Shown here: positions 11,852 to 21,018 of the stretch, in pieces
Numbering within the stretch: position 1 is the stretch's first letter
Layout of the letters: every line of letters starts with the position of its first letter
Assembly: GCA_033961575.1 (NCBI GenBank)
Contig: CM066728.1
Coordinates: forward strand, 100,082,852 to 100,146,851
Origin: Aselliscus stoliczkanus
Lineage: Eukaryota; Chordata; Mammalia; Chiroptera; Hipposideridae
Reading direction: 5' to 3'
Length of the DNA: 64,000 nucleotides
Made by a program: the position numbers and the translations under genes
Notes under the pieces: model-generated
Seen by the model: only the letters and a program-made list of their open reading frames with translations
What the model was told of the DNA's origin: nothing
Database searches by the model: none

Positions 11852-12235
11852 TGTATTAGTTTGCTAGAGCTACCTTGACAAATTGCCATAAATAGTATGG
11901 CATGAACAACAGAATTATATTTCCCCACAGTTCTAGAGGCTAGAAATTCAAGATCAAGGTATCGGTAAGGTTGGTTCCTTCTAAGAGCTGCTAGAAAGAA
12001 TCCACTTTGTGACTCTAGCTTTTGGTGTTTTTTTTTTTGTCAATCTTTAGCATTCCTTGGCTTGTAGAACAACAACACCAATCTCTATCTTTATGGCTAC
12101 ACGCCATTCTCCCTCTGGGCATCAGTATGTCCAAAATCCCCCTTTTTATAAGTACAGTCACATGGTATTAGAGTCCCACATAATTACCTCATTTTGATTG
12201 ACTTACAATTCAGCAATATCCATGAGGTTAAAGCA
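11852..12235 (-). repeat. MaLR LTR (5' LTR of the provirus)
   Basis: Reverse-oriented LTR beginning TGTATTAGTTTGCTAGAGC, with 'GAACAACAGAATTATATTTC', 'CAGTTCTAGAGGCTAGAAAT', 'CATTCCTTGGCTTGTAGAAC' and a trailing 'TACCTCATTTTGATTG'. The outer end fades out around 12200-12235, so the boundary is approximate. Confidence 0.72.
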
Positions 12236-13739
12236 GATAACTAAATTTTAAAGAAGATAAAGTCTTTCTCTGAACATATTTTCTTGTTTATTTTTTTTTC
12301 TGTAGCATTAGATTATATAATGGTCAAACGGTGCTCTGTAACTAAGTGAATTATCTGTTTTTCTTATATCATGTCCCCAAATCATTTGTTTCCCCTTACT
12401 CTATTTGAACTAAAAGTCATCTTGAAAGACAATTCACCTGTCACATTGCATATGTATCTATTCCACAGGTTTCTACCTATCTATTATGAGGTGGTTCTTC
12501 CATATATGGTTTCTAATTGCCCAAATAACAATTTAAAAATTTACTTCTCATATTTTGCTGAAATTAAAGTTTTTATTAGTATTCTTTTTTATAATACTCC
12601 CTTTTGGTTACTTTAATGATGTTGTAACTTTACTTTATTTCTTACCTCCCTGTTCAATTCACCGTACACATCTCAGGTGTTGTCTCTCTTTTATTTTTAT
12701 TATTTCTTTCTCCACCATGTCATGTCCCCACATAATTTTTATCCAATAAACCCTTTGCAGTGGCTGTCTTCTAAACCTCAATCTCTATTTCTGTCTTTTG
12801 GATCCAGTAACTCAAAAAGACTGGGTAGGTCTTTGTTACAGGATGATTTCAAATCTATCATCTGTCAGGAACCAAACTTTCATATAACCATTCTTTGTCC
12901 TGACCTCACTTTTACTATTGATGCCACCCAGCTCAATCTGAGAGTCTTGCAAGCTCTTCTATCTTACTTTATAACTGTGTATAAAGTTATAACTGTATGT
13001 TATGTCAAGAACAATAGATTCTGCCTCATATAGTATCTCAAATGCCAACCTCATTTCTATAGCCACACATAAAACACTAGGATAGATGCCTCTCACATTC
13101 AGTATTTTAATATTCTCCCTAACTCTCTCTCTCCCTCTGGGGTCACTGCACCCCAGTCTCTCATTACAGTGCCATCAATCAATTACATCACATTTTATAG
13201 TGTGATATGTCAAGCTGTCTGGTAGATATCCAGATCCAATTTTCTGTCTCCAAGGAACAAATGCTAGCTGGGTGATGGGTTCATAAAATAGGTGTAATAC
13301 TAATTATAAGTGCTAAAATAGAAGCATGCATACTTACATCGTGAATACAAGTAACTCAGAATTTCTTCCTGAGGATTCAGGGTAAATTACATGGTGGAGC
13401 TGGAAATGGAAGGTGAGTGGGAGTTCAGCGAGTGAATAAGCACATTGTAAACACTAGAAAAGTCAAGTGCAAATGCATTGTGGTATCCAAGTACGTGGAA
13501 ATTCAGTGAACAACAGGTGGTTGTTGGTGTGAGAAAGAAAGCAGAGTCTGAATTGGAAAATACCCCAAGTTATCTGTAAGTTTGATGGAAATGTATGCTA
13601 TGACACAGGGGGATGAATAGAGTGAGGGCTGCATGTAACAAAATTAATTTAATGCATTCCAAACTTCCAGTTTCAGCTATGATATGCAAAGAGATTAAAA
13701 AGTGTCAGTCCATCTTTAAAATAAGAAAAAAAGAAAAAA
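12236..13739. other. No gene; unassigned sequence
   Basis: No repeat or exon is recognised with confidence. Several overlapping plus-strand ORFs of 64-118 codons (12371-13033) are rich in Phe, Leu, Ile and Ser, with no motif or homology visible. They look like chance ORFs in pyrimidine-rich DNA. Confidence 0.5.
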
Positions 13740-14570
13740 AAAACTGAGCAAGCTCAAGGTCAATAACATTTGTTAGACTCATCCGAGCACTGTGGTCACC
13801 AAGCACCATGACTCAGTATCCAGAGAGCCAGGCACATTCGGGGAGACACAGCTGAGATCTGCAGACCTGGACCAGAAGCTGCTGGAGCTCTAAGCTAATT
13901 AGGAGTCCTTACATGGCAATGGATTACAAGTGCTACTGGCCGAATCTGGACAAGCAGGAAAGTGAGAAACCCCTTGGGGCTCTGTATTCAGGGAACCCAC
14001 TCTCTCATGGAACCTAACTCAGGACACCTCCCCTGGTGTTCATGGTGACTATGAGAGAACAAAGCTCCAGTGTGTCTATGCTAGACAGTGTGGGGGAAGA
14101 GTAACCACTGTGAAATACACTGAGCATTCACCAGAACAAAGGCATGCTCTCTAAGGTAAAATATTTTACAGGAACTTCACACTTTAAGAGATAAGGGATT
14201 TTCCCTCCATCAGCCTTCCTGTCTCTCACAAAGAGGAAAATTAAATACATCAACAGGGGTCTTGGTTACAAGGAAACAGATGGAAAATGCTGAAGCCAGT
14301 GAGAGGAGGAGACAATGGGAGAAGTTAAAGCATGGATGAAACCCTGGTGAAGGACACAGCCCTGAGACATAGGCCCAGTCAATGATCAAGAGTTAATTGA
14401 ATGATAGTAGAGCACTCCCTGTCCTCTACACCTAACCTCCAAAACCAACAAGACCTTACTATGACCCCACTGTAATAACCAGGGGTTATGGTTAAAGACC
14501 TTTAAGGCACAGATGTTGATATTAACTTTCATAGTGCTGTGGGGCCAATTCTAGTCAGTTGAAAACCTTA
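13740..14570 (+). mobile_element. Old L1 5' region fragment (probable)
   Basis: Phrases such as 'GACCTGGACCAGAAGCTGCT', 'GAGCACTGTGGTCACCAAGC', 'ACCAGAACAAAGGCATGC' and 'GTGAAGGACACAGCCCTGAG' occur in the order I remember for the 5' region of old mammalian (L1M-type) elements. No ORF remains open. The assignment rests on memory of the consensus; a repeat search would settle it. Confidence 0.45.
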
Positions 14571-14708
14571 AAAAAATGAGGTTCCATGAGGAAAAGAGGG
14601 TTCTGCCTCCAATTTGCCTTTGACCTGGAGCTGCAATAATATCAACTGGTCCCTGGGTCTGCCTCTAGTTTGCCTGCACTGGAGATGACAAAACCACCAG
14701 CTCTGTAA

Positions 14709-14711
<3 letters not shown>

Positions 14712-14749
<38 letters not shown>

Positions 14750-14750
14750 T

Positions 14751-14797
<47 letters not shown>
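14712..14797. repeat. (TC)n then (AC)n compound microsatellite
   Basis: About 34 bp of TC repeats, a short TTTTATTCT spacer, then about 44 bp of AC repeats. Read in reverse this gives the spurious 'CVCVCV...RERERE' ORF at 14568-14795. Confidence 0.95.
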
Positions 14798-14799
<2 letters not shown>

Positions 14800-14840
14800 C
14801 TGTTTCTCTAATGTTCATGGATAATGTTTATTATCCAAGT

Positions 14841-14968
14841 TTTGTTTTGTTTTGTTTTGTTTTGTTTTGTTTTTGAGGGCAGTGTCACTGGCCCTCATAT
14901 GTGGGACCTGAACTGGGGCCACTGGCTTCTGATGCCAGTGCTTAATCACTGTGCCACTTGGCCGGCCC
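14841..14968 (-). mobile_element. tRNA-derived SINE, class A, (TTTTG)n tail
   Basis: Minus-strand class A SINE with a tail of six TTTTG units. It is bounded by a perfect 11 bp duplication, ATTATCCAAGT, at 14830-14840 and 14969-14979. The body carries GAGGGCAGTGTCACTGGCCC and the reversed B box. It inserted just beyond the compound microsatellite. Confidence 0.93.
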
Positions 14969-14979
14969 ATTATCCAAGT

Positions 14980-15652
14980 ATTTTCAATGCATACCTCTCA
15001 ATCTCCCAAATGTATTACTTGCATTTCCAAACCAGATAATAGGAATACCATTTCCACTACATCTGTTTCTTAATATACTTTTCACCAAGACTAGCTCTCT
15101 ATATTCTTGTCATTTCTCAAGACTCATCTAAAATATTATTTATTCTCAAACTTTTAGTGATTAATGAAAAACAGTGGTATTCTTTATCTACTATACAGTG
15201 CTATGGTCCTTTGTAATTCTTCAAAGCATGACAGATTCTGTAATCTATTATAAATATTTTCTTTCTCTTTATAGCAGTGAGCTTTCAATATCTTATGCAG
15301 ACCTTCTGGAAGATGGAAATAGAAAATATCAACCTCATGGCATTTCTTAAAGCTCCTCCTTATAAGAGGCACATGTCTTACCCACTCACACTTCTTTGAC
15401 CAAACCAAATTACATGACCAAGCCTTTATAAAGCCTCAGTCACATCTTCAGTATATAATGAATTGTTTCCTTGTTAGTTTACTTGAATTGGATTCATGTA
15501 CCATATTAGCATAGTTGTTTCTGTTAGTAATAGAACATAATTTGAGATAAAATGTGTTATATGTGAAATCATTGTATGCTTTCTTGCATTGGAGAACCCA
15601 AGGGCAGAAATTAGGCAGACACAAGAAAGAAACTGGAAAGAGTGAATGAATG
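14980..15652. other. No gene; unassigned sequence
   Basis: No exon, RNA gene or repeat is recognised. Minus-strand ORFs at 15184-15408 and 15448-15678 carry no motif. Confidence 0.5.
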
Positions 15653-16170
15653 TTAGTTTCCTGGGGTGGCTCTAACAAATTACCACAGACATGGAGATTT
15701 CAATTTACAAAAATTTATTTTCTTATAATTCTGGTGGCCAGAAGTCTGAAGTTGTGTTATTGGTCTGAAACCAAGATTCCGGGAAGGCTGGGATCCTGCA
15801 GAGGACCCAGGAGCGTCTCTGTCGCTTGCTTCTTTCAAATCCTGGCAGCTGCTGGCATTTCTTGATTTGTGACCAAATCAATCCAATCTTCAAGGCCAGC
15901 TTTTCAAGTATCTCTCTTCTTACCTTCCTCTGTGTGTGTGTCAAGCCTCCATCTCTCTCCATCTTACAATGTTAACACATGATTTTGTTTAGAATATATC
16001 TGGATTATCCATAATAACTTCTCCATCTCAATATCCTTAACTTAATGACATCTGCAAAGTTCCCCTCCCCCCATTTTTTTTTTTTCTTTCCCAGATAAAA
16101 TAGCATTCCCAATTTCTAGGGATAAAGGGTTTGGATATATTTTGGGGAATATTTTTTCAGCCTTGCAAAT
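15653..16170 (-). repeat. MaLR/MLT1-like LTR, diverged
   Basis: Reverse-oriented order: 'TTTCCTGGGGTGGCTCTAAC', 'AAATTACCACAGAC', 'AATTCTGGTGGCCAGAAGTC', then 'CTTGATTTGTGACC'. The far end (16060-16170) is strongly diverged and includes a T-rich stretch, so that boundary is approximate. Non-coding. Confidence 0.6.
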
Positions 16171-16202
16171 TGAGTCTGTCTCTTTTTTTCTTATTCCTGT
16201 TC

Positions 16203-16204
<2 letters not shown>

Positions 16205-16262
<58 letters not shown>
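16205..16262. repeat. (TC)n microsatellite
   Basis: About 29 uninterrupted TC units. Confidence 0.97.
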
Positions 16263-16264
<2 letters not shown>

Positions 16265-17234
16265 CCCTCTAGTGATTTCTACTCCTTTTTCCACATAATG
16301 AACAAATACTGAAAAACAGCTATTTCATTTTTACATCAAGTATGATTCAAGACACATGAAAGGACTTTCTGAATCCCATATTCAGATATTCAGATGTTTT
16401 GAGGATTAAGGATTATTGTTTCACCACTTCTCAAAAGTTCACTCTTGGGCCAATCAACGATGACCAGGGAATTTTTTCCAAACATGACTGCTGGACTTCT
16501 TCTTTTACAGAAGATCAGTTCTGAAAGAAGAGTTCATGGTCATGAGTTGGACAAGCATCCTGAAAAGTGTCTAATACATTTGCATTGGATGTCGTGGTCT
16601 GGGGGTGTGGGGCAGGAAAGGGAGTCTTTTTAAAAGATTCAGTGAATCTTTTAAAAAGCTTTCACATCTTTTTCTTTAGGATTGTGTACTTTTCTTAAAT
16701 TTCTTTTAAGTCAATGTATTAATGTACTACCAATCACTAAAAAATTAGTAATGCTGTTTCCGGTGAATCATTGCTCACAAGCCCATATTTTGTTGTTATA
16801 AGTTAGTCAGGTGATAAGCTGAAAAACTCAGCTGTTCCTGTAAATAGAACATTTTGACTCATGTTAGGGATACCGAAGTGTAAGGGCAGTGGATTTCCCC
16901 AGTAGGTGTTGCAAAAGACATGATTCATCAATACATAATATATATTATGGCCTATATATGATATTGATTTATATCAAGGATACCTGTCAAAACACTGCAG
17001 CATTATAAAAATAAACTCAGTGGTAGCCCAAATTTGGGTGGTTTAATATCATATTTTACATAATACAGAAAATCTCTGTTTTAAACTTCCTCCCTATACC
17101 TCTCCTTTATGATGGAAGAATTCCTTTATAGTTCAGGGACATTTTAGCTAGGTTTTCTTAGAAATAATAGCACCGCATCATTGTGTACCATCTTCAAGGA
17201 AGTTCTCTTCATATTATCTTTTATTTTTTATTTT

Positions 17235-17345
17235 CACAATATCTTTGTGAGATGAATAGGGGAGTTATTACTATTATAGATGAAGGAAACTGAGGCTCAG
17301 AAAGATGAAAGGGTATCTTGTAACATACTTAGAAGTGACTTTACT
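17235..17345 (-). repeat. MIR SINE fragment
   Basis: Contains 'GATGAAGGAAACTGAGGCTC', close to the core of MIR read in reverse, preceded by a short ATTACTATTATAG run as in MIR. It is an old, degenerate copy. The surrounding 16270-17235 and 17345-17750 hold no recognised gene. Confidence 0.7.
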
Positions 17346-17745
17346 TGAAGAAGACTTTCACTGTGTAAACAGAATGATGCTGAGATGTACTTCTAGGAAT
17401 GCCAATTGGGAAAATAGAGTAAGTTCATATTGATCTAGAGCTAGCCTGTTGGAGCCGATGACCACAGGGGGAAAAGAGGGCACTCCCTCCTCACCAGGAA
17501 GAGGCTGAATATCCATAAATCAATTTTAGAACAGAGTGGCAATGTCAGGTGTCACCTGGGCCATAGTCATTGTGAAAGTGTCTTATGAAGGAGTTGTGGC
17601 ATGAAGGCTAAATAGCAGAACTCCTCGAGGACTAGAGAAAATGAATGTTATGGACCGGAGTTGTCTTTGAGAAATGAATACAGTACAGTGCTCAATGAGA
17701 AGTGCCTCATCCAAAAACAACAAAAGAAAAGTTTGGTAAATTAAA

Positions 17746-17753
<8 letters not shown>

Positions 17754-17791
<38 letters not shown>
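17754..17791. repeat. (TA)n microsatellite after A-run
   Basis: An A-run followed by about 19 TA units. It lies some 60 bp from the 3' end of the HAL1-like element. Confidence 0.95.
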
Positions 17792-17794
<3 letters not shown>

Positions 17795-18166
17795 TGGCAT
17801 GTGTGTTCATGCAGCAATCTTTCTCATCTAAACAAAGGGCCATATAGAATTTTTTTTCTTTTTTTATTAGTTTCAGGTGTACAACACAATGCAATAGTTA
17901 TACTCTTTACCCCCTACAGTGAAAACCCCCCTCCCCCAGTTCGCCACCCTACTCCCCCCCCATATCATACATATCCATCACAACTCCCCTGACTCCCCTC
18001 CACAGTATACTCCACATCCCGTGACCATCCACTTATTCAGTTACAGTTGGCATACAATACTATACAACATCAGCTTCAGGTGTACAGTGCAGTGATCAAG
18101 CCTCTACTCCATCCATGAAGTGGTCTCCCTAACAAGACATGTGACCATCTGACACCCCACAAAATA

Positions 18167-18585
18167 TTTACAGCATTATTAATTATATTCCCCAAAGTGT
18201 CTTTCATATCCCTGTGGCAATATTGTAGTTACCTATTTATGCTGTCTAATCCCTTCCCCTTCCCCCCCGATCCCCACTCCCTTCCCAACTAGCAACCCTC
18301 AGTTTTTCCTCTACATCTACGAGTCTGTTTACTTTGATCGTTCGCTCAGCTCTTCAGACTCGACACACAAGTGAGATCACATGATACCTGTCCTTCTCTG
18401 ACTGACTTATTTCTCGCAACATAATAGTCTCTTCACAACATTATCGATTACTTTCCCAGAACTGCCCCCATATCCCTCTGGCAACATTGTAGTCCCACAT
18501 ACACTGTCCAAAACCTTCCCCCTCTCCCTCTTCCCCACTCCCTCCCAGCCAGCAACCATCAGTTTTTCCTTTATATCTGCTTGAT
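18167..18585 (-). repeat. Internal duplication in the 3' region of the HAL1-like element
   Basis: Copies at 18167-18325 and 18428-18585 share, in plus-strand order, a CATTATnnATTA block, 'CATATCCCT.TGGCAA.ATTGTAG' and '.AGCAACC.TCAGTTTTTCCT'. They differ by roughly 20-25% by eye, so the duplication predates this insertion and is probably a feature of the source family. The segment between them resembles ordinary L1 3' sequence (GTGAGATCACATGATACCTG). Confidence 0.75.
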
Positions 18586-18644
18586 ATGACTTCAATCTTC
18601 TTAAATTATCTCTCTGGGTTAGCTTGTTTACCCCTTTCTTTTGT

Positions 18645-19310
18645 TTAAAAAAGCCCTTTTAACATTTCTTGCAATGCTGGCTTGGTGGTAATGAATTCCT
18701 TAAGCTTATTCTCTTCTGAGAAGCTCTTTATTTCTCCTTCAATTTTAAGTGATAGCCGTGCTGGATAGAGCAATCTTGGTTGTAGGCCTTTATTTTGTGT
18801 TACTTTGAGTATCTCCTGCCACTCCCTTCTGGCCTGCAGAGTTTCTGTAGACAAGTCAGCTGTTAGTCTAACAGGAGTTCCTTTGTATGTAACCTGCTGT
18901 CTTTCTCTTGCAGCCTCTAGGATTCTGTCTCTGTCTTTAACCTTTGCCATTTTAACTATGATGTGTCTTGGTGTGGACCTGTTTGGGTTCAGCTTGTTTG
19001 GAACCCTCTGCACTTCCTGGGCATGTATGTTGATTTCCTTCACCAGGGTAGGGAAGGTTTCAGTCATTATTTTTTCAAATACATTTTCAATCCCTTGCTT
19101 CTTCTCTTCTCCTTCTGGTATCCCTATGATTAGAAGGTGGTTGCGCTTCACCTTGTCCCATAGGGCTCTTAAACTATTTTCATTGTTTTTTATTCTTTGG
19201 TCTTTTTGCTGTGCCAACTGGGTGAGTTCTGCTATTTTATCTTCCAAATCGCTGATCCGCTCCTCTGCTTCATCTACTCTACTGGTGATTCCTTCGAGTG
19301 TGTTCTTCAT
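18645..19310 (-). pseudogene. L1 ORF1p fragment, open, N-terminus missing
   Basis: ORF1p of L1 is a trimeric RNA-binding chaperone that coats L1 RNA in the cytoplasm. The 221 codons from this internal Met begin in the coiled coil, with heptad-rich residues about 1-45 (VDEAEERISDLEDKIAEL). The central RRM-like domain follows (NHLLIIGIPEGEE near residue 58; RHIIVKMAKVKDRDRILEAA near 115), then the C-terminal domain (LTADLSTETLQARREW near 147). It stops after KGLF. The frame stays open upstream to the truncation at 19334, so the Met is not a natural start. The missing part is the N-terminal half of the coiled coil. No frameshift or stop interrupts it. With no promoter it is probably not expressed. 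Confidence 0.9.
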
Positions 19311-19344
19311 TTCAGTTATTGTATTCTTTAGTTCTAGAATTTTT

Positions 19345-19815
19345 AAATGAAAACATGTTATAAGTGATTACAGGATATGACAGATGCACAGTAAGAGAAG
19401 ATAATTTTACTTTCTTCCTCCAAATAAAATGTAAGGTTGTAAAAATCAAATTGTGAAAAATGCAACCAAAAACCCACTCAGATATGTATTCTATATATAT
19501 GTAATATGAATATATTATAGTGCATGATTTTTTTCCAAACATATATATATACTGTAGAAAATAGAAAATTACCTAGACAATTTCAGAAAAAAAGTGTTGA
19601 CTCAAGTTTAAGAGGATCTATTTGTACACACACACACACACACACACACAATTTGTATAGTTGAACCAATACTTCATTTTTAGTTACATTTACGCTTCGA
19701 GTTTTTCTGAACTACAAATTTTCCCCTTCATTGCAAGCCACTTAAAAAAAAGTCTGGCAGCCTCCTGTGTTGCATGAAGGTGTGTTTGCTCAATGGGTGA
19801 ATTTGTGTTTATTTA
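19345..19815. other. No gene; AT-rich with (AC)n at 19626-19650
   Basis: No exon or repeat is identified beyond a 25 bp AC microsatellite. A possible left end of the Tigger-like element described next (TAGTTGAACC near 19658) is too degenerate to call. Confidence 0.5.
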
Positions 19816-20066
19816 TTTTGTGTGTGTGGAAACTCTACTAATATCCTACTGTTGACTGGAAGCCTTACCGATAACATAAACAGATGATTAACATATTTTG
19901 TAGGTTATATGCCCTATATACTATATCCCTATAATAAAGTAAGCTAAAGAAAATGTTTTTAAGAAAATTGTAAGGAAGCTAAAATGCATGTACAGTATTT
20001 ATTGAAAACAATCTGCATATAAGTAGACCCACACAATTTAACTCTATGTCATTCAAGGGTCAACTG
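19815..20066. mobile_element. Tigger-like DNA transposon, right portion
   Basis: The run 'CTACTGTTGACTGGAAGCC', 'TTACCGATAACATAAACAG', 'AATAAAGTAAGCTA', 'ATAAGTAGACCCACACAATT' and the terminal 'TTCAAGGGTCAACTG' match, in order, a well-known non-coding Tigger-type repeat of mammals. It ends at 20066 and is followed by TA (20067-20068). The left terminus is not clear. No coding capacity. Confidence 0.7.
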
Positions 20067-20945
20067 TATTTCCCATTCAGAGGGCAACTGTATTTCCATA
20101 CTTGCTAACACTGTATTCATGATACTTTCCTCAATATGTCATATGGATGACAGATAATAAATTACAGACCATCTTCCTGTTGTTGACTCAGTCTCTAACC
20201 CCAGTTTTTTTATGTAGAAAACTCCTATGAGCTACATAAACGTGATCACTAGGTATTTATCCAGCGACTATTACCAAAGAACCCCATCTCTAATATTTCA
20301 AATCTAATAATACCTCTTACGCAAGCCATGTACCCGATTTTCAGGTGGTTATGAACCCAACTCTATTGCTTCTAGGATATTTCTTTGTTTTTCTAGCTAT
20401 TCTACTTGTTTGTAGCACTATCTCTGGGCCAGATACCACTCTAGATCTTTGGGAATGTAAGTAAACAAAAGTCATACAAACCCCTTCCTCCACAGATCTT
20501 TCATTCCGGAACTCTTTCGCCAAAACACAACTTGAGTTTGTGTTTTTTGTTACCAGACGAACCTATGTTCAATGCATTCCTTGGTATAAATATTGCTCAG
20601 CAAAAAGTAAAATAAAGAGGTACATCTGAACCCTAAGAGAGGTCAAGGATTTGGGAATGTTTCTGAATATGATATCTTTTAATCCTCACAACAATCATAT
20701 TTCTCACTGAGGAAATTGGTATTCATAGCATTTTGAAGAGCTTGTATTAGGTGTAACTGGGTCAGAGTCCCTGTTTTCTTTCTTTAAATCTGGTTTACTC
20801 AGAAAAATAAAATAAAACAACAACAACAAAAAACCACTCTGTGGTTGTTTTTAGCAAAATTATTTTCCTTAGATCACAAATGAGCACTTCAAAGGTATTG
20901 ATCTACTTTTCTATATCAATTTCAAGTACTCTATCCATTTCCTCT

Positions 20946-21018
<73 letters not shown>

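Larger units (their letters stand above)
9177..12235 (-). mobile_element. Decayed ERVL-MaLR provirus with both LTRs
   Basis: A MaLR-type LTR in reverse orientation ends at about 9591 (AACCCATAACA). It is followed without break by sequence I recognise as MaLR internal region ('GTGGCCCCCAAAATTAATGTCC', then text continuing past 9960). After two later insertions the internal region resumes (11287-11851) and runs through a primer-site-like TTGGTACCAA into a second reverse LTR starting TGTATTAGTTTGC at about 11852. Read on the minus strand, the 5' LTR is 11852-12235 and the 3' LTR 9177-9591. No open viral gene survives; the short ORFs are chance. Interruptions: an inverted L1 at about 10310-10882 and a SINE dimer at 11030-11270. 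Confidence 0.7.
17855..19334 (-). mobile_element. HAL1-like (ORF1-only) L1 derivative, 5' truncated
   Basis: On the minus strand the element opens inside L1 ORF1 at 19334, carries ORF1 to its stop (18645), then passes directly into about 790 bp of L1-like 3' region ending in an A-rich tail at about 17855-17868. No ORF2 lies between, although ORF2 is normally about 3.8 kb. A 10 bp duplication (TAGAATTTTT on the plus strand) flanks it at 17845-17854 and 19335-19344. The integration site reads TTT/AAAAA on the minus strand, as expected for L1 endonuclease. The 3' region has a roughly 157 bp segment duplicated at a spacing of about 260 bp (18167-18325 and 18428-18585) and two G-rich tracts. The open ORF1 suggests a young insertion. 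The alternative is an L1 copy that privately lost ORF2. Confidence 0.8.

Noticed and set aside
14568..14795. Cys-Val / Arg-Glu repeat protein on the minus strand
   Set aside because: Produced by the compound TC/AC microsatellite.
18805..19350. 181-codon plus-strand ORF
   Set aside because: It is the antisense shadow of the L1 ORF1 fragment on the other strand.
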